Shown here: piece by piece, positions 22,571 to 34,157 of the stretch
Layout: each line of letters opens with the position of its first letter
Numbering within the stretch: the first letter of the stretch is position 1
Assembly: GCF_001659605.2 (NCBI RefSeq)
Contig: NC_035168.2
Location: forward strand, 12,339,862 to 12,403,861
From: Manihot esculenta
Lineage: Eukaryota > Streptophyta > Magnoliopsida > Malpighiales > Euphorbiaceae
Reading direction: 5' to 3'
Length of the DNA stretch: 64,000 nucleotides
Program-made: the position numbers and the translations under genes
The notes under the pieces: model-generated
What the model was told of the DNA's origin: nothing
What the model saw: the letters and a program-made list of their open reading frames with translations, nothing else
The model's database searches: none

Positions 22571-24488
22571 GGTCTGGGAAGACGTCTAGAAACTCTCTAA
22601 CCACTGGCACCGAGGCGGGCTCTCTAACCTGACTGTTAAGCTCTCTCACATGAGCAAATACCCCTGACATCCCCTCCTAAGCAACCTACGAGCCTGAAGA
22701 GCTGATATCAGACCTCTAGGTGTACCCCTCTTGTCTCCTCTGAAGACAACCTCAGACCCATCCTGACCTCTGAACCTGACTACCTTGTCCCTGCAGTCCA
22801 AGGTAGCACCATGGGTAGATAACCAGTCCATCCCTAGAATGACGTCAAAATCTGTCAAGTCTAGAACCACAAGGTCGGCGGACATGCATCTTCCCTCAAC
22901 AAACACAGGACTACACTGGTAGACTGACTCTGCCACTGATGGATCACACTTGGGTCCACTGACCCAGAGAGGACACTCTAACTCAGAGATCATCAACCCT
23001 AACCTTTGGACGGCTCTCGGTGTAACAAAAGAATGAGATGCACCAGGGTCCATCAAGGCATACACATCTGAACAACCAATGACAAAATTACCTGCCACCA
23101 CGGTGTTAGATGCATCTGCCTCCTGCTGAGTCATTGTGAAGATCCGTGCTGGAGCTGATGGACCTTCACCTCTGAAACCCGCTGAAGAAGAGGCTGCCCC
23201 TCTCCCTCTGCCTCTACCACTGGCCTGAGTCATGGCTGGAGCTGCTGGCTGAGCCACACTACCAGAAGCTGCCTGCTGAGACTGTGCCCTAAAAGTTGCC
23301 CTAGGACACTCCCGAGCCATGTGTCCCTCTTGCCCGCATCTGAAGCAGGCTGCTGTCCCAGCCCGACAAACTCCCCTGTGTAGCCTACCACACTTTGCAC
23401 AAACTGCATTATCAGCACCAGAGCTTGAGCCACTCCCTAGTCCCAGACTGGACTTAACCTTGTTCCAAAACTTGTTCTTCTTTGGCTTCTTCGTGGTACT
23501 GCTCCACCTCTTGCTGCCTGAAGCTGCTGCACTAAAAGAAGAAGAGCCTGGGGTCTTAGAACCAGAAGGCTGTGCCACTGACTGTTTAACTGTTCCCTGA
23601 ATGATGGCACTGGCCTCCATTTTTCGGGCCATATCCACTATGGGATGGAAGCTCTCCCTATTTGCTGACTGGATCAAGGAGGAATATCTGGAGTGGAGTT
23701 TCATGATATACCTCCTTGACTTTTTATGATCCGTGTCAAGGCTTTGCCCTGAAAAAGGCAACAGCTCCAAAAATCTGTCTGTGAACTCCTCTACACCCGT
23801 CTCATCAGTTTGCCTCAACTGCTCAAACTCAATCATTTTTAGCTCCCTCGAACTATCGGGGAAAGCCCATCCCGCAAACTCGTTTGCAAACTCTTCCCAA
23901 GACATGCTATCCACTTTCGGGTTCACATAATTCTTGAACCACTCTCGTGCCTTCTTGCACTTAAGTGTGAACCCAGCCATCTGAATGGCTCTACTATCAT
24001 CAGCCCCAATCTCATCTGTGATCACCTTGACCCTCTCCAGATACACAAACGGGTCATCCCCTTTTTCATACTGGGGAGCACCCAACTTCATATAGTCGGT
24101 CATCTTGACCTTGCTCCCACTGGCTGAGCTAGGTCTAGGAGGTTGGGTAACTGGGGCTGCTGGTTCTGCTGGGGGAGGAGGTGCAGCATCACCTGGGGTA
24201 GGGTTTGCTGGATTTGGATAATAAGGTGGAGGTGGATACATTGGGTACTGTGAATATGGTGGGTAGTAGGGTGGGTATGGCATCTGTGTGGGGTAAGGGC
24301 TAAAACTGTGGTAGTCCGATGTGCCTCCCATCGAATACCCAGGGTTTTGTGAGAAGGGTGGGTAGTAAGGTGGCTGAACAAATCCCGAGGCCTGAGTGCC
24401 TCCTTGGGACTCTCCCATTCCCTCTTCTGACATACTGACTCCCAAACTGCCATCCCTCCTCTGCTCTACATCCATATCATCCCCCATG
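22571..24488 (-). pseudogene. gag: Element A gag-protease, 5' truncated
   Basis: From the D junction at 24488 this encodes the Pro/Tyr-rich region, capsid (KMTDYMKLGAPQYEKGDD), two zinc knuckles (CAKCGRLHRGVC and [15 protein letters not shown]) and protease with [11 protein letters not shown]. The frame ends at 22646 after a one-base loss in the stretch that reads [10 protein letters not shown] in the intact relatives. The first 60 or so residues of gag are missing because the D/E insertion and the deletion on its far side removed them. The leading Met and about eight residues above 24488 would come from D's LTR. Confidence 0.87.
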
Positions 24489-24663
24489 TGTAATACCCGG
24501 CTAGAGTCCGGCACCGGAATTCCTGTTGTGGTGGAATCCGGGGTGTCGGAATTCTAGAAAAAGGTAGAATTTATGTTTTACTAAGTGGTATGATTTGTAG
24601 AGACGTTTTACGGTTAATGGCAGTGAGTTTTGAGTTGAAATAACCTAAGGCAGTTGAGCCAAG

Positions 24664-24773
24664 TTCGGCCGCCGAAGATAAGTTCGGCCGCCGAAAGTGC
24701 TCAATATTCGGCTTCCGAATTCAGGTTCGGCCCCCGAATGTTGCATGGTTTTGCATGCGATTCGGCAGCCGAA
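24664..24773 (+). promoter_or_regulatory. Module cluster in D 5' LTR U3
   Basis: Five TTCGG...CCGAA modules occur, at 24664, 24682, 24708, 24735 and 24761 (approximate starts). The position matches the promoter-proximal cluster of the other Tekay LTRs. Confidence 0.6.
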
Positions 24774-25029
24774 GCTGAGTTGCTTAGCCAGCAGTTTTGT
24801 ATCCCTTAGTCAGCATTTTGGACAGGTGTTATCACCAGCTCATGTCCAGACGTTGGCCACGTCTCCCCTGGTTTATTTGCTGAGTTTGAGCAGCTCATGC
24901 AGGAGTTTGCTCATTTACCAAGTTTTGAAGGTTTTGAAGCAAAAAGTGAGCTTTGGAGAGTTAGTGAGGGTGAAGAAGAGTTGATCCATTTTCCTTTGGT
25001 TAGATCACTCATCTTCTTGTTCCAGGAGG

Positions 25030-25619
25030 TAAGTGATGTTCTTGAATATGTTTTCTGAAGGTTTTAGGGGGATTTGTGGAAGGAGATGCATGTTTAGGTT
25101 CTTAATGATAGTTTTGATGAGTTATGCATGTATACATGTTTCTATGTTATGTTTGCTTTGTTGTTTGGGGTTATGAGATAGTTTTGGACCCCTGTGATCA
25201 TATACATGAGTATATGTGTGTTGAGGAGTTGGAGTATATATGGGTTGAGTGGTTGAAGGGAAGGAGGAGATGGTTTGCCGTTGAAGCTGAGTTCTGGATG
25301 AACTCAGGTTCGGCAGCCGAAGGTTCATTCGGCCGCCGAACCTCTTGCATGGTGGCTTAGGCTGCCACAGCTTGCCCCGCGAGTTGTGCATGTTCGGCTC
25401 TGTTTGGGGGATTCGGCCGCCGAAGGTGACGCCGAAGATGCTTGAGTTTCGTCTCTGGAGAGGACTTTCGGCCGCCGAACCTGCCGCCGAAAGTGTCCTG
25501 TCCAGCTTCCTTTTACATGCTTTGCATGGATAGTTGAGTGAGTATAAGGGGATTCTTGGGGAAGTTTAAGGGAGTTATTCTACGCTTGATTGGTCCCTCA
25601 TTTGAGTCCATCTGTATAG
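25030..25619 (+). other. Candidate intron 1 in D 5' LTR
   Basis: The donor GGAG|GTAAGT starts at 25030 and the acceptor TCTGTATAG|G ends at 25619, giving 590 bases. It contains a second module cluster (about 25308-25495). Confidence 0.5.
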
Positions 25620-25708
25620 GTACAGACCAGAGGAACCAGAGAGAGCAGCAGTGAGTACTGCTCCAGAGGTTCAGAGCCTGCAGAGTCAGTCAGTCCAGAT
25701 AGCCAGAG

Positions 25709-26181
25709 GTGAGTGGAACTAAACTTATGACTGTTAATTGAACCACAAACTGCTTTTAGCATATCTCATGCATCATGTTTATGCCATAGGTTGATTGCAT
25801 TAGTATTCACGAATATGTTGCATTGCATCGTTATTTGGTGATGTGAGTGAATGCTGAATGATCCAATAGTCTCAGACAGGAAGTCCAGGAGCCTTTGACT
25901 ACGCCCTGGCAGGTATAGCAAAGTCCAGGAGCCTTTGACTACGCCCTGGCAATGGTAAGCAGAGGTGTTATATACACATATACATATATGACAGGAAGAC
26001 CAGGTGCTCGATTCTACGCCCTGGCACAGAGTTACTGGGACTATGTGGTGACAGGTTTACTCTTGATGTGGCTTGTCTGTGATATGGTGCATTCCATGAG
26101 ATCATATTTTACTGAGATGTTTTACTGTTCTACTCACTGGGCTATAGAGCTCATCCCACTCCCTTAACCCCAGTTTTGCAG
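25709..26181 (+). other. Candidate intron 2 in D 5' LTR
   Basis: The donor CAGAG|GTGAGT starts at 25709 and the acceptor CCCAGTTTTGCAG|G ends at 26181, giving 473 bases. An 89-base exon lies between introns 1 and 2. Confidence 0.5.
25885..26024 (+). other. Three tandem stem-loops in D 5' LTR
   Basis: CCAGG pairs with CCTGG at 25885-25889/25905-25909, 25925-25929/25945-25949 and 26000-26004/26020-26024. CTACGCCC precedes each 3' stem arm. Confidence 0.6.
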
Positions 26182-26623
26182 GTTCAGTGTACAGTGTACA
26201 GGGACAGTCCAGCAGGGTACAGGAAAAGTAAAGAGATCTGTAATAGCTTAGAGTGGACATGTAATATTAAAGAGATGTAATAGTTGTTGCTTGACCTAGT
26301 GATGTATGTTTTGTACATGATCTGTATATGTATATATGTTTTCCTGTATGTGAAAACCAGGCTTAACAGGTATGAGTTAACCCTTCTAGAGCAAGCTCTA
26401 GTCAGGGATACAGAGTACAGAGTACATGAGTACAGAGTACAGAGACAGTGCATGCACAGGTTAAGCCTTGGTTCAGAAAAGAGTTTTATTTTCACAGAAA
26501 ATGTATGATCATGTATAAGGTTTACAGGTACACAGAGAGTATAGCAGGCTTGCTACGGGTTCTGGCGGCCTTAAGCCGACCTGAATCCTAGCGCCGGTGA
26601 CGGTCCATTTTGGGGTCGTTACA

Positions 26624-26835
26624 GATTAGTATCAGAGCCCTAGGTTCACATGATCGGACCTATAGAGACAGTGTTGGGCTCAGACAGGTTAGAAGTGGTC
26701 AAGCACAATAGGAAATCATGTCCACTAGGATAGGGTCTTAAGTCCTATCTGCTATGATATGCCATGAGTGTATGCTTGCTATGTGATGTTTATGTGCTAA
26801 AGTGGTATGTTATATGATGTGTTTCCAGAATAAAG
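26624..26835 (+). other. Element D leader with altered primer-binding site
   Basis: At 26627-26638 the site reads TAGTATCAGAGC, one base off the tRNA-Met match. The second unit at 33949-33960 has the perfect form. A TTTCCAG 3'-splice-like sequence ends at 26828, seven bases before the gag ATG. Confidence 0.8.
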
Positions 26836-27879
26836 ATGCGAGGAACTCGTCGATCAGCTCGATTGACTGGAGTCCCACCAGAACATGAGAGACCAGCTGC
26901 TCGTCCTCCTGCATTGCCAAGGGCAAGGTCTCAGAGATCTAGCAGGGAAGGTACGTCAATAGACCCCAGAAGGTCTGTCGACGAGAGCAGAAGAGGAACA
27001 GCTAGGGGAGGAAGATCAGAGGAAAGGAGGGAAGCTATGGAGATTGATCAGTCTAGAGATGATAGCATGGGTATAGGCAGTTTTGAGGAAGGTATGGGAG
27101 AGTCGCAGGGAGGTGCTCAGACCTCAGGTTTTGGCTATCCAGAGTATCCGATGGGAGGTGTGTCGGAGTACTCGAGTTTTGTGCCATATCCTCCTTACAT
27201 GCCTTATATGCCTTATCCTTACTATCCACCATATCCTATGTATCCCTCTTCCCCTACCCATCCAAGTGCAGCACACCTAGAGCCCAATGACCCAGTACCA
27301 CCACTAGAACCAGTAGCCCCTATTGGTGACAGACATGAACCTAGCTCATCTGGAGGTAAAGTCCAAATGACGGAGTACTTGAAATTGGATGCTCCTAAAT
27401 ACAACACGAGAGATGATCCATTTGATTACCTCAGAGCAGTTAGGATGATAACCAGTGAATTGGGAGCAGATGATAGGAGAGCCATTGAGATGGCAGGTTT
27501 CACATTAAAGTGCAAGAAAGCCAGAGAATGGTTTAAGAATTATGTGGAGCCTAGAATGGACAGTATGTCATGGGGAGAGTTCGCCAATGAGTTTGCAGGG
27601 TGGGCTTTTCCGGACAGTTCGAGGGAGATGAAAGTAATTGAATTTGAACAGTTGAGACAGACAGATGAGATGAGTGTTGATGAATTCACAGATAAGTTCC
27701 TGGATCTGCTTCAGTACGTGGGTCAAGCCTATGATACTGATCAGAAGAAAGCAAGGAGATATACTATGAGACTGCATCCCAGGTATGCTTCCTTGATTCT
27801 TCCAGCAGAAAAGGAGAGTTTCCATACCATAGTAGACGCAGCCAGGAAAATGGAAGCTAGTGCCAATATTCAGAAATAG
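26836..27879 (+). pseudogene. gag: Element D gag, N-terminal part to in-frame TAG
   Basis: It starts [10 protein letters not shown] and encodes the Arg/Ser-rich head, the Pro/Tyr-rich stretch and capsid ([13 protein letters not shown] to [10 protein letters not shown]), then stops at TAG 27877-27879. The same frame reopens at once and runs through the zinc knuckles and all of pol to 31734. Two small compensating indels around the stop, judged against C and A, suggest a mutation rather than a conserved recoding signal. If read through, the product would be a full Gag-Pol. One residue of the capsid, Arg in YNTRDDPF, differs from Gly in the other copies. Confidence 0.9.
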
Positions 27880-30800
27880 TCAAAGGCACAGGCTTCGGGT
27901 TCTAAAGCCCCCACACCAAGTAGTAAAAGATGGGATAGAGCAAAAGGAACAAAGAGTAAGTTTTGGAGTAAAGTCAAGTCAGGTCTGGGAATAGGTAGTG
28001 GCTCAAGCTCTGGCACAGCTCCAGTCTGCAGACGATGCGGGAAACCACATGGCGGAGTTTGTCGGTTGGGATCTACAGCTTGTTTTCGATGTGGACAGGA
28101 AGGGCATATTGCTCGGGATTGTCCGCAGATGACTTTTGCACCATCCCAGCAGATGAGTTCAGGCAGTGTGGTACAGCCAGTTGTACAGCCAGCAGCTCCA
28201 GTCATGCCTCAGACTAGTGGCAGAGGTAGAGGGAGAGGGGTAGCCTCTACTTCAGCAGCAGGTTCCCGAGGTGGAAATTCGGTAGCCCCAGCACGGATTT
28301 TCACAGTGACACAGGAGGAGGCTAACACATCAAACACAGTGGTGTCAGGTAATCTCATCATTGGGTGTTCAGATGTGTATGCTTTGATGGACCCCGGTGC
28401 TTCTCATTCCTTTATTGCTTCGAGAGCCATAGAGAGGTTGGGTTTGATCAGTTCTGAGTTAGAGTATCCTCTCTGGGTCAGTGGACCTAGATGTGACCCA
28501 TCAGTGGCAGTGTCAGTCTGTCGTTTCAGTCCAGTGTTCATAGAGGGTAGATGCCTTCCAGCTGACCTTGTGGTTCTAGACTTGACCGATTTTGATGTCA
28601 TTCTAGGGATGGATTGGTTATCTACATATAGTGCTACGTTGGACTGTCGAGAGAAGCTAGTGAGTCTCAGAGACCAGGATGGGTCAGAGTGTGTCTTCAG
28701 AGGAGACAGGAGAGGTACACCCAGAGGTATGATTTCAGCCCTTCAGGCTCGTCGTTTGCTTAGGAGGGGTTGTCAGGGGTTTCTAGCTCATGTGAGAGAG
28801 CTAGACAGTCAGGTTAGGGAACCAGCCACAGTACCAGTAGTCCGAGAGTTTCTCGATGTGTTCCCAGACGATTTGCCAGGACTACCACCTGATAGGGAGA
28901 TAGGGTTTGAAATTGAATTACTGCCAGGTACCAGACCTATCTCTATTCCTCCCTACAGGATGGCGCCAGCTGAGTTAACAGAGTTGAAAGAACAGTTGCA
29001 GGACTTGGTAGATAAGGGTTTCATCCGCCCTAGTACCTCACCTTGGGGTGCTCCAGTACTCTTTGTCAGAAAGAAGGATGGATCCCTCAGACTTTGTATC
29101 GACTATAGACAGTTGAACAAGGTCACTATCAAGAATCGGTATCCCTTACCTCGGATTGATGATCTATTTGACCAGCTAGCTGGAGCAGGTTGTTTCTCGA
29201 AAATAGATCTGAGATCTGGGTATCATCAGTTGAGAGTCAGAGAGGCAGATGTGCCTAAGACAGCTTTCCGGACCAGATATGGGCATTATGAGTTCTTAGT
29301 GATGCCGTTCGGGTTGACTAACGCCCCTGCAGCATTTATGGATCTCATGAACAGGGTATTTAGTGAGTTTCTGAATCACTTTGTCATTGTGTTTATCGAT
29401 GATATCTTAGTGTATTCCAGAGATGCAGAGGAGCATGCCCAGCATCTGAGGATCATTCTGCAGACACTGAGAGAGCATGGTTTATATGCCAAGTTCTCGA
29501 AGTGTGAGTTTTGGTTACGGAGCATTGCCTTCTTGGGACATGTGGTATCAGCAGAGGGTATTGAGGTAGATCCCAAGAAGATAGAGGCTGTAGCTAACTG
29601 GCCCAGACCCACGACAGTGACTGAGATTAAAAGCTTTCTGGGACTGGCAGGTTACTACAGGAGGTTCGTTCAGAACTTCTCAAAGATAGCAGCTCCTATG
29701 ACCGAATTGACTCAGAAGAACCAGAAGTTTATCTGGTCAGACCAGTGTGAAGAGAGCTTTGAGGAGCTCAAGAGGAGATTGACAACAGCACCAGTGTTAG
29801 CTCTGCCTGTCAGTAATGAAGAGTTCACAGTGTTCTGTGATGCGTCTCGAGTGGGATTGGGTTGTGTATTGATGCAGAGTAATAGAGTAATAGCTTATGC
29901 TTCTAGACAGTTGAAGAAGCACGAGTTGAATTACCCTACCCATGACCTAGAGATGGCAGCAGTTATCTTTGCACTTAAGATGTGGCGGCATTACCTCTAC
30001 GGGGTTAAATGCGAGATCTTCACCGATCACAAGAGTTTACAGTACATCTTAAGTCAGAGAGAGCTGAATTTGAGGCAAAGAAGATGGGTCGAATTGCTCA
30101 GTGATTATGATTGTAAGATCCAGTATCATCCGGGTAAGGCGAATGTTGTCGCAGACGCCCTAAGCCGGAAGTCACTAGGCAGTTTATCCCATATAGTAGC
30201 AGAGCGGAGACCAGTTGTGATGGAGCTTTATAAGCTCTTTGATGAGGGATTACAGCTAGAGTTGTCTGGTACAGGTGCATTGATAGCACAGATGAGAGTG
30301 ACACCTGTGTTTCTGGAGCAGATAGATCAGAGACAGCACGAGGACCCTGAGTTGATGAAAATTGCCAGGACTGTTCAGTCAGGCAATAGTGCAGAGTTCA
30401 GATTTGACAGCAAAGGGATCCTTCGCTATGGGAGTCGACTTTGTGTACCAGATAGGGGCAGTGTGAAGGAAGACATTATGAGGGAAGCTCATAATGCGAG
30501 GTATAGTGTTCACCCAGGAGCCACCAAGATGTATCAGGATCTGAAAAGGGTTTATTGGTGGCCAGCCATGAAGAAAGAAGTGGCGCAGTTCGTGACAGCC
30601 TGTGAGGTTTGTCAGAGGGTGAAATTAGAGCATCAGAAACCAGCCGGAATGCTTAACCCATTGCCGATTCCAGAATGGAAATGGGAGAACATAGCCATGG
30701 ATTTTGTAGTGGGTTTACCAGTAGCGTCCAATAGGATAGACTCGATATGGGTGATTGTGGACAGACTCACGAAATCTGCTCATTTTCTTCCAATACGGAG

Positions 30801-31734
30801 TAACTATTCTGTGGATAAGTTGGCACAGGTCTATCTGGATGAGATAGTGAGATTACATGGAGTTCCAGTGTCTATAGTTTCAGACAGAGGACCACAGTTT
30901 ACCTCCCGCTTTTGGCGGAGTCTGCAAAGTGCGATGGGCACGCGATTGGATTTTAGTACTGCTTTCCACCCACAGACTGATGGACAGTCAGAAAGGACCA
31001 TCCAGACCATAGAGGATATGCTTCGACTATGTGTGTTAGACTTTGGCGGTTCTTGGAGGCAGCATCTACCTTTGGTGGAGTTTGCCTACAATAACAGTCA
31101 TCATGCTAGCATTGGGATGGCTCCTTATGAAGCATTATATGGGAGGAAGTGCAGATCACCTGTTTGCTGGGAAGAGGTAGGAGAGAAGGCTCTTGCAGGG
31201 CCAGAGTTAGTAGACCTTACCAGTAGAATGGTGCCCATGATCAGAGAGAGAATTAGAACAGCTCAGAGTAGACAGAAAAGTTATGCAGACGTTCGCAGAA
31301 AGCAGTTAGAGTTTCAGGAGGGTAATTGGGTATTGCTGAAAGTGTCTCCAATGAAAGGAGTGGTTCGTTTTGGAAAGAAAGGTAAATTGGCTCCACGGTA
31401 CATTGGACCCTTTGAGGTGTTGCAGAGGATCGGAAATGTGTTGTATAAGCTGGATTTACCTGCTTCTATGGCGAGAATTCACCCGGTATTTCATGTTTCT
31501 ATGCTACGACAGTTTGTTTCAGATCCGAATCAGGTTCTGAGTGAGCCTGAGGTGGAGATTCATACGGATCTCACCTATATAGAGCAGCCAGTGCGGATTC
31601 TGGACACGCAGATCAGACAGCTAAGGAACAAGGAGATTCCGATGGTGAAAGTTTTATGGAACCACCATAATCTCGAAGAGTGCACCTGGGAGACGCGGGA
31701 GTCTATGCTCCAGCAGTATCCACATCTGTTTTGA
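27880..31734 (+). CDS. pol: Element D zinc knuckles and Pol, open frame after the gag stop
   Basis: The frame from 27880 encodes the zinc knuckles ([12 protein letters not shown] and [14 protein letters not shown]), protease with [11 protein letters not shown], reverse transcriptase with FIDDILVYS, RNase H with [10 protein letters not shown] and TDHKSLQY, integrase zinc region and D,D35E core (DFVVGLP, SDRGPQF, SERTIQ), and the chromodomain ending in QQYPHLF. No stop or frameshift interrupts it, and the catalytic residues visible in C are all present. The first Met after the stop is at 28066, inside the knuckle region, so a separate start is unlikely. Expression would need bypass of the TAG at 27877. 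Confidence 0.88.
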   Translation, partial: SKAQASGSKAPTPSSKRWDRAKGTKSKFWSKVKSGLGIGSGSSSGTAPVCRRCGKPHGGVCRLGSTACFRCGQEGHIARDCPQMTFAPSQQMSSGSVVQPVVQPAAPVMPQTSGRGRGRGVASTSAAGSRGGNSVAPARIFTVTQEEANTSNTVVSGNLIIGCSDVYALMDPGASHSFIASRAIERLGLISSELEYPLWVSGPRCDPSVAVSVCRFSPVFIEGRCLPADLVVLDLTDFDVILGMDWLSTYSATLDCREKLVSLRDQDGSECVFRGDRRGTPRGMISALQARRLLRRGCQGFLAHVRELDSQVREPATVPVVREFLDVFPDDLPGLPPDREIGFEIELLPGTRPISIPPYRMAPAELTELKEQLQDLVDKGFIRPSTSPWGAPVLFVRKKDGSLRLCIDYRQLNKVTIKNRYPLPRIDDLFDQLAGAGCFSKIDLRSGYHQLRVREADVPKTAFRTRYGHYEFLVMPFGLTNAPAAFMDLMNRVFSEFLNHFVIVFIDDILVYSRDAEEHAQHLRIILQTLREHGLYAKFSKCEFWLRSIAFLGHVVSAEGIEVDPKKIEAVANWPRPTTVTEIKSFLGLAGYYRRFVQNFSKIAAPMTELTQKNQKFIWSDQCEESFEELKRRLTTAPVLALPVSNEEFTVFCDASRVGLGCVLMQSNRVIAYASRQLKKHELNYPTHDLEMAAVIFALKMWRHYLYGVKCEIFTDHKSLQYILSQRELNLRQRRWVELLSDYDCKIQYHPGKANVVADALSRKSLGSLSHIVAERRPVVMELYKLFDEGLQLELSGTGALIAQMRVTPVFLEQIDQRQHEDPELMKIARTVQSGNSAEFRFDSKGILRYGSRLCVPDRGSVKEDIMREAHNARYSVHPGATKMYQDLKRVYWWPAMKKEVAQFVTACEVCQRVKLEHQKPAGMLNPLPIPEWKWENIAMDFVVGLPVASNRIDSIWVIVDRLTKSAHFLPIRSNYSVDKLAQVYLDEIVRLHGVPVSIVSDRGPQFTSRFWRSLQSAMGTRLDFSTAFHPQTDGQSERTIQTIEDMLRLCVLDFGGSWRQHLPLVEFAYNNSHHASIGMAPYEALYGRKCRSPVCWEEVGEKALAGPELVDLTSRMVPMIRERIRTAQSRQKSYADVRRKQLEFQEGNWVLLKVSPMKGVVRFGKKGKLAPRYIGPFEVLQRIGNVLYKLDLPASMARIHPVFHVSMLRQFVSDPNQVLSEPEVEIHTDLTYIEQPVRILDTQIRQLRNKEIPMVKVLWNHHNLEECTWETRESMLQQYPHLF

Positions 31735-31773
31735 GGTTAGTTTCCTCCTTGTGTTTTGTTTTTGTTGTTTTAG

Positions 31774-31810
31774 GAACATTCGAGGACGAATGTTCTTAAG
31801 GAGGGGAGAA
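31774..31810 (+). other. Element D pre-tract hairpin and polypurine tract
   Basis: GAACATTCG and CGAATGTTC form a perfect nine-base stem with a four-base loop at 31774-31795. The purine tract (31798-31810) follows and abuts the LTR. Confidence 0.8.
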
Positions 31811-33945
31811 TGTAATACCCGGCTAGAGTCCGGCACCGGAATTCCTGTTGTGGTGGAATCCGGGGTGTCGGAATTCTAGAAAAAGGTAGAATTTATGTTT
31901 TACTAAGTGGTATGATTTGTAGAGACGTTTTACGGTTAATGGCAGTGAGTTTTGAGTTGAAATAACCTAAGGCAGTTGAGCCAAGTTCGGCCGCCGAAGA
32001 TAAGTTCGGCCGCCGAAAGTGCTCAATATTCGGCTTCCGAATTCAGGTTCGGCCCCCGAATGTTGCATGGTTTTGCATGCGATTCGGCAGCCGAAGCTGA
32101 GTTGCTTAGCCAGCAGTTTTGTATCCCTTAGTCAGCATTTTGGACAGGTGTTATCACCAGCTCATGTCCAGACGTTGGCCACGTCTCCCCTGGTTTATTT
32201 GCTGAGTTTGAGCAGCTCATGCAGGAGTTTGCTCGTTTACCAAGTTTTGAAGGTTTTGAAGCAAAAAGTGAGCTTTGGAGAGTTAGTGAGGGTGAAGAAG
32301 AGTTGATCCGTTTTCCTTTGGTTAGATCACTCATCTTCTTGTTCCAGGAGGTAAGTGATGTTCTTGAATATGTTTTCTGAAGGTTTTAGGGGGATTTGTG
32401 GAAGGAGATGCATGTTTAGGTTCTTAATGATAGTTTTGATGAGTTATGCATGTATACATGTTTCTATGTTATGTTTGCTTTGTTGTTTGGGGTTATGAGA
32501 TAGTTTTGGACCCCTGTGATCATATACATGAGTATATGTGTGTTGAGGAGTTGGAGTATATATGGGTTGAGTGGTTGAAGGGAAGGAGGAGATGGTTTGC
32601 CGTTGAAGCTGAGTTCTGGATGAACTCAGGTTCGGCAGCCGAAGGTTCATTCGGCCGCCGAACCTCTTGCATGGTGGCTTAGGCTGCCACAGCTTGCCCC
32701 GCGAGTTGTGCATGTTCGGCTCTGTTTGGGGGATTCGGCCGCCGAAGGTGCCGCCGAAGATGCTTGAGTTTCGTCTCTGGAGAGGACTTTCGGCCGCCGA
32801 ACCTGCCGCCGAAAGTGTCCTGTCCAGCTTCCTTTTACATGCTTTGCATGGATAGTTGAGTGAGTATAAGGGGATTCTTGGGGAAGTTTAAGGGAGTTAT
32901 TCTACGCTTGATTGGTCCCTTATTTGAGTCCATCTGTATAGGTACAGACCAGAGGAACCAGAGAGAGCAGCAGTGAGTACTGCTCCAGAGGTTCAGAGCC
33001 TGCAGAGTCAGTCAGTCCAGATAGCCAGAGGTGAGTGGAACTAAACTTATGACTGTTAATTGAACCACAAATTGCTTTTAGCATATCTCATGCATCATGT
33101 TTATGCCATAGGTTGATTGCATTAGTATTCACGAATATGTTGCATTGCATCGTTATTTGGTGATGTGAGTGAATGCTGAATGATCCAATAGTCTCAGACA
33201 GGAAGTCCAGGAGCCTTTGACTACGCCCTGGCAGGTATAGCAAAGTCCAGGAGCCTTTGACTACGCCCTGGCAATGGTAAGCAGAGGTGTTATATACACA
33301 TATACATATATGACAGGAAGACCAAGTGCTCGATTCTACGCCCTGGCACAGAGTTACTGGGACTATGTGGTGACAGGTTTACTCTTGATGTGGCTTGTCT
33401 GTGATATGGTGCATTCCATGAGATCATATTTTACTGAGATGTTTTACTGTTCTACTCACTGGGCTATAGAGCTCATCCCACTCCCTTAACCCCAGTTTTG
33501 CAGGTTCAGTGTACAGTGTACAGGGACAGTCCAGCAGGGTACAGGAAAAGTAAAGAGATCTGTAATAGCTTAGAGTGGACATGTAATATTAAAGAGATGT
33601 AATAGTTGTTGCTTGACCTAGTGATGTATGTTTTGTACATGATCTGTATATGTATATATGTTTTCCTGTATGTGAAAACCAGGCTTAACAGGTATGAGTT
33701 AACCCTTCTAGAGCAAGCTCTAGTCAGGGATACAGAGTACAGAGTACATGAGTACAGAGTACAGAGACAGTGCATGCACAGGTTAAGCCTTGGTTCAGAA
33801 AAGAGTTTTATTTTCACAGAAAATGTATGATCATGTATAAGGTTTACAGGTACACAGAGAGTATAGCAGGCTTGCTACGGGTTCTGGCGGCCTTAAGCCG
33901 ACCTGAATCCTAGCGCCGGTGACGGTCCATTTTGGGGTCGTTACA
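31811..33945 (+). repeat. LTR shared by D (as 3' LTR) and E (as 5' LTR), 2135 bp
   Basis: It is nearly identical to 24489-26623 and followed by a complete primer site and gag start instead of flanking DNA. It therefore serves two tandem units. Confidence 0.92.
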
Positions 33946-34157
33946 GATTGGTATCAGAGCCCTAGGTTCACATGATCGGACCTATAGAGACAGTGTTGGG
34001 CTCAGACAGGTTAGAAGTGGTCAAGCACAATAGGAAATCATGTCCACTAGGATAGGGTCTTAAGTCCTATCTGCTATGATATGCCATGAGTGTATGCTTG
34101 CTATGTGATGTTTATGTGCTAAAGTGGTATGTTATATGATGTGTTTCCAGAATAAAG
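33946..34157 (+). other. Unit E leader and primer-binding site
   Basis: TGGTATCAGAGC at 33949-33960 is the full tRNA-Met primer site. The leader matches that of D. Confidence 0.85.

Larger units (their letters stand above)
24489..26623 (+). repeat. Element D 5' LTR (2135 bp)
   Basis: It starts TGTAATACCCGGC and ends GGTCGTTACA. Modules read TTCGGCCGCCGAA on this strand, the same sense as in the minus-strand elements. I found no clear TATA box near its U3 cluster. Confidence 0.93.
24489..33945 (+). mobile_element. Element D: Tekay/Del-type Ty3/gypsy retrotransposon, plus strand
   Basis: D has two 2135-bp LTRs (24489-26623, 31811-33945) that differ at about six positions I could spot. It also has a primer site, a gag-pol frame with one in-frame stop, and a polypurine tract. 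It is inserted in A's gag in the opposite orientation. The left target sequence is probably CCATG (24484-24488). The right duplication is lost because the copy runs into partial unit E and then a deletion. Confidence 0.92.
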
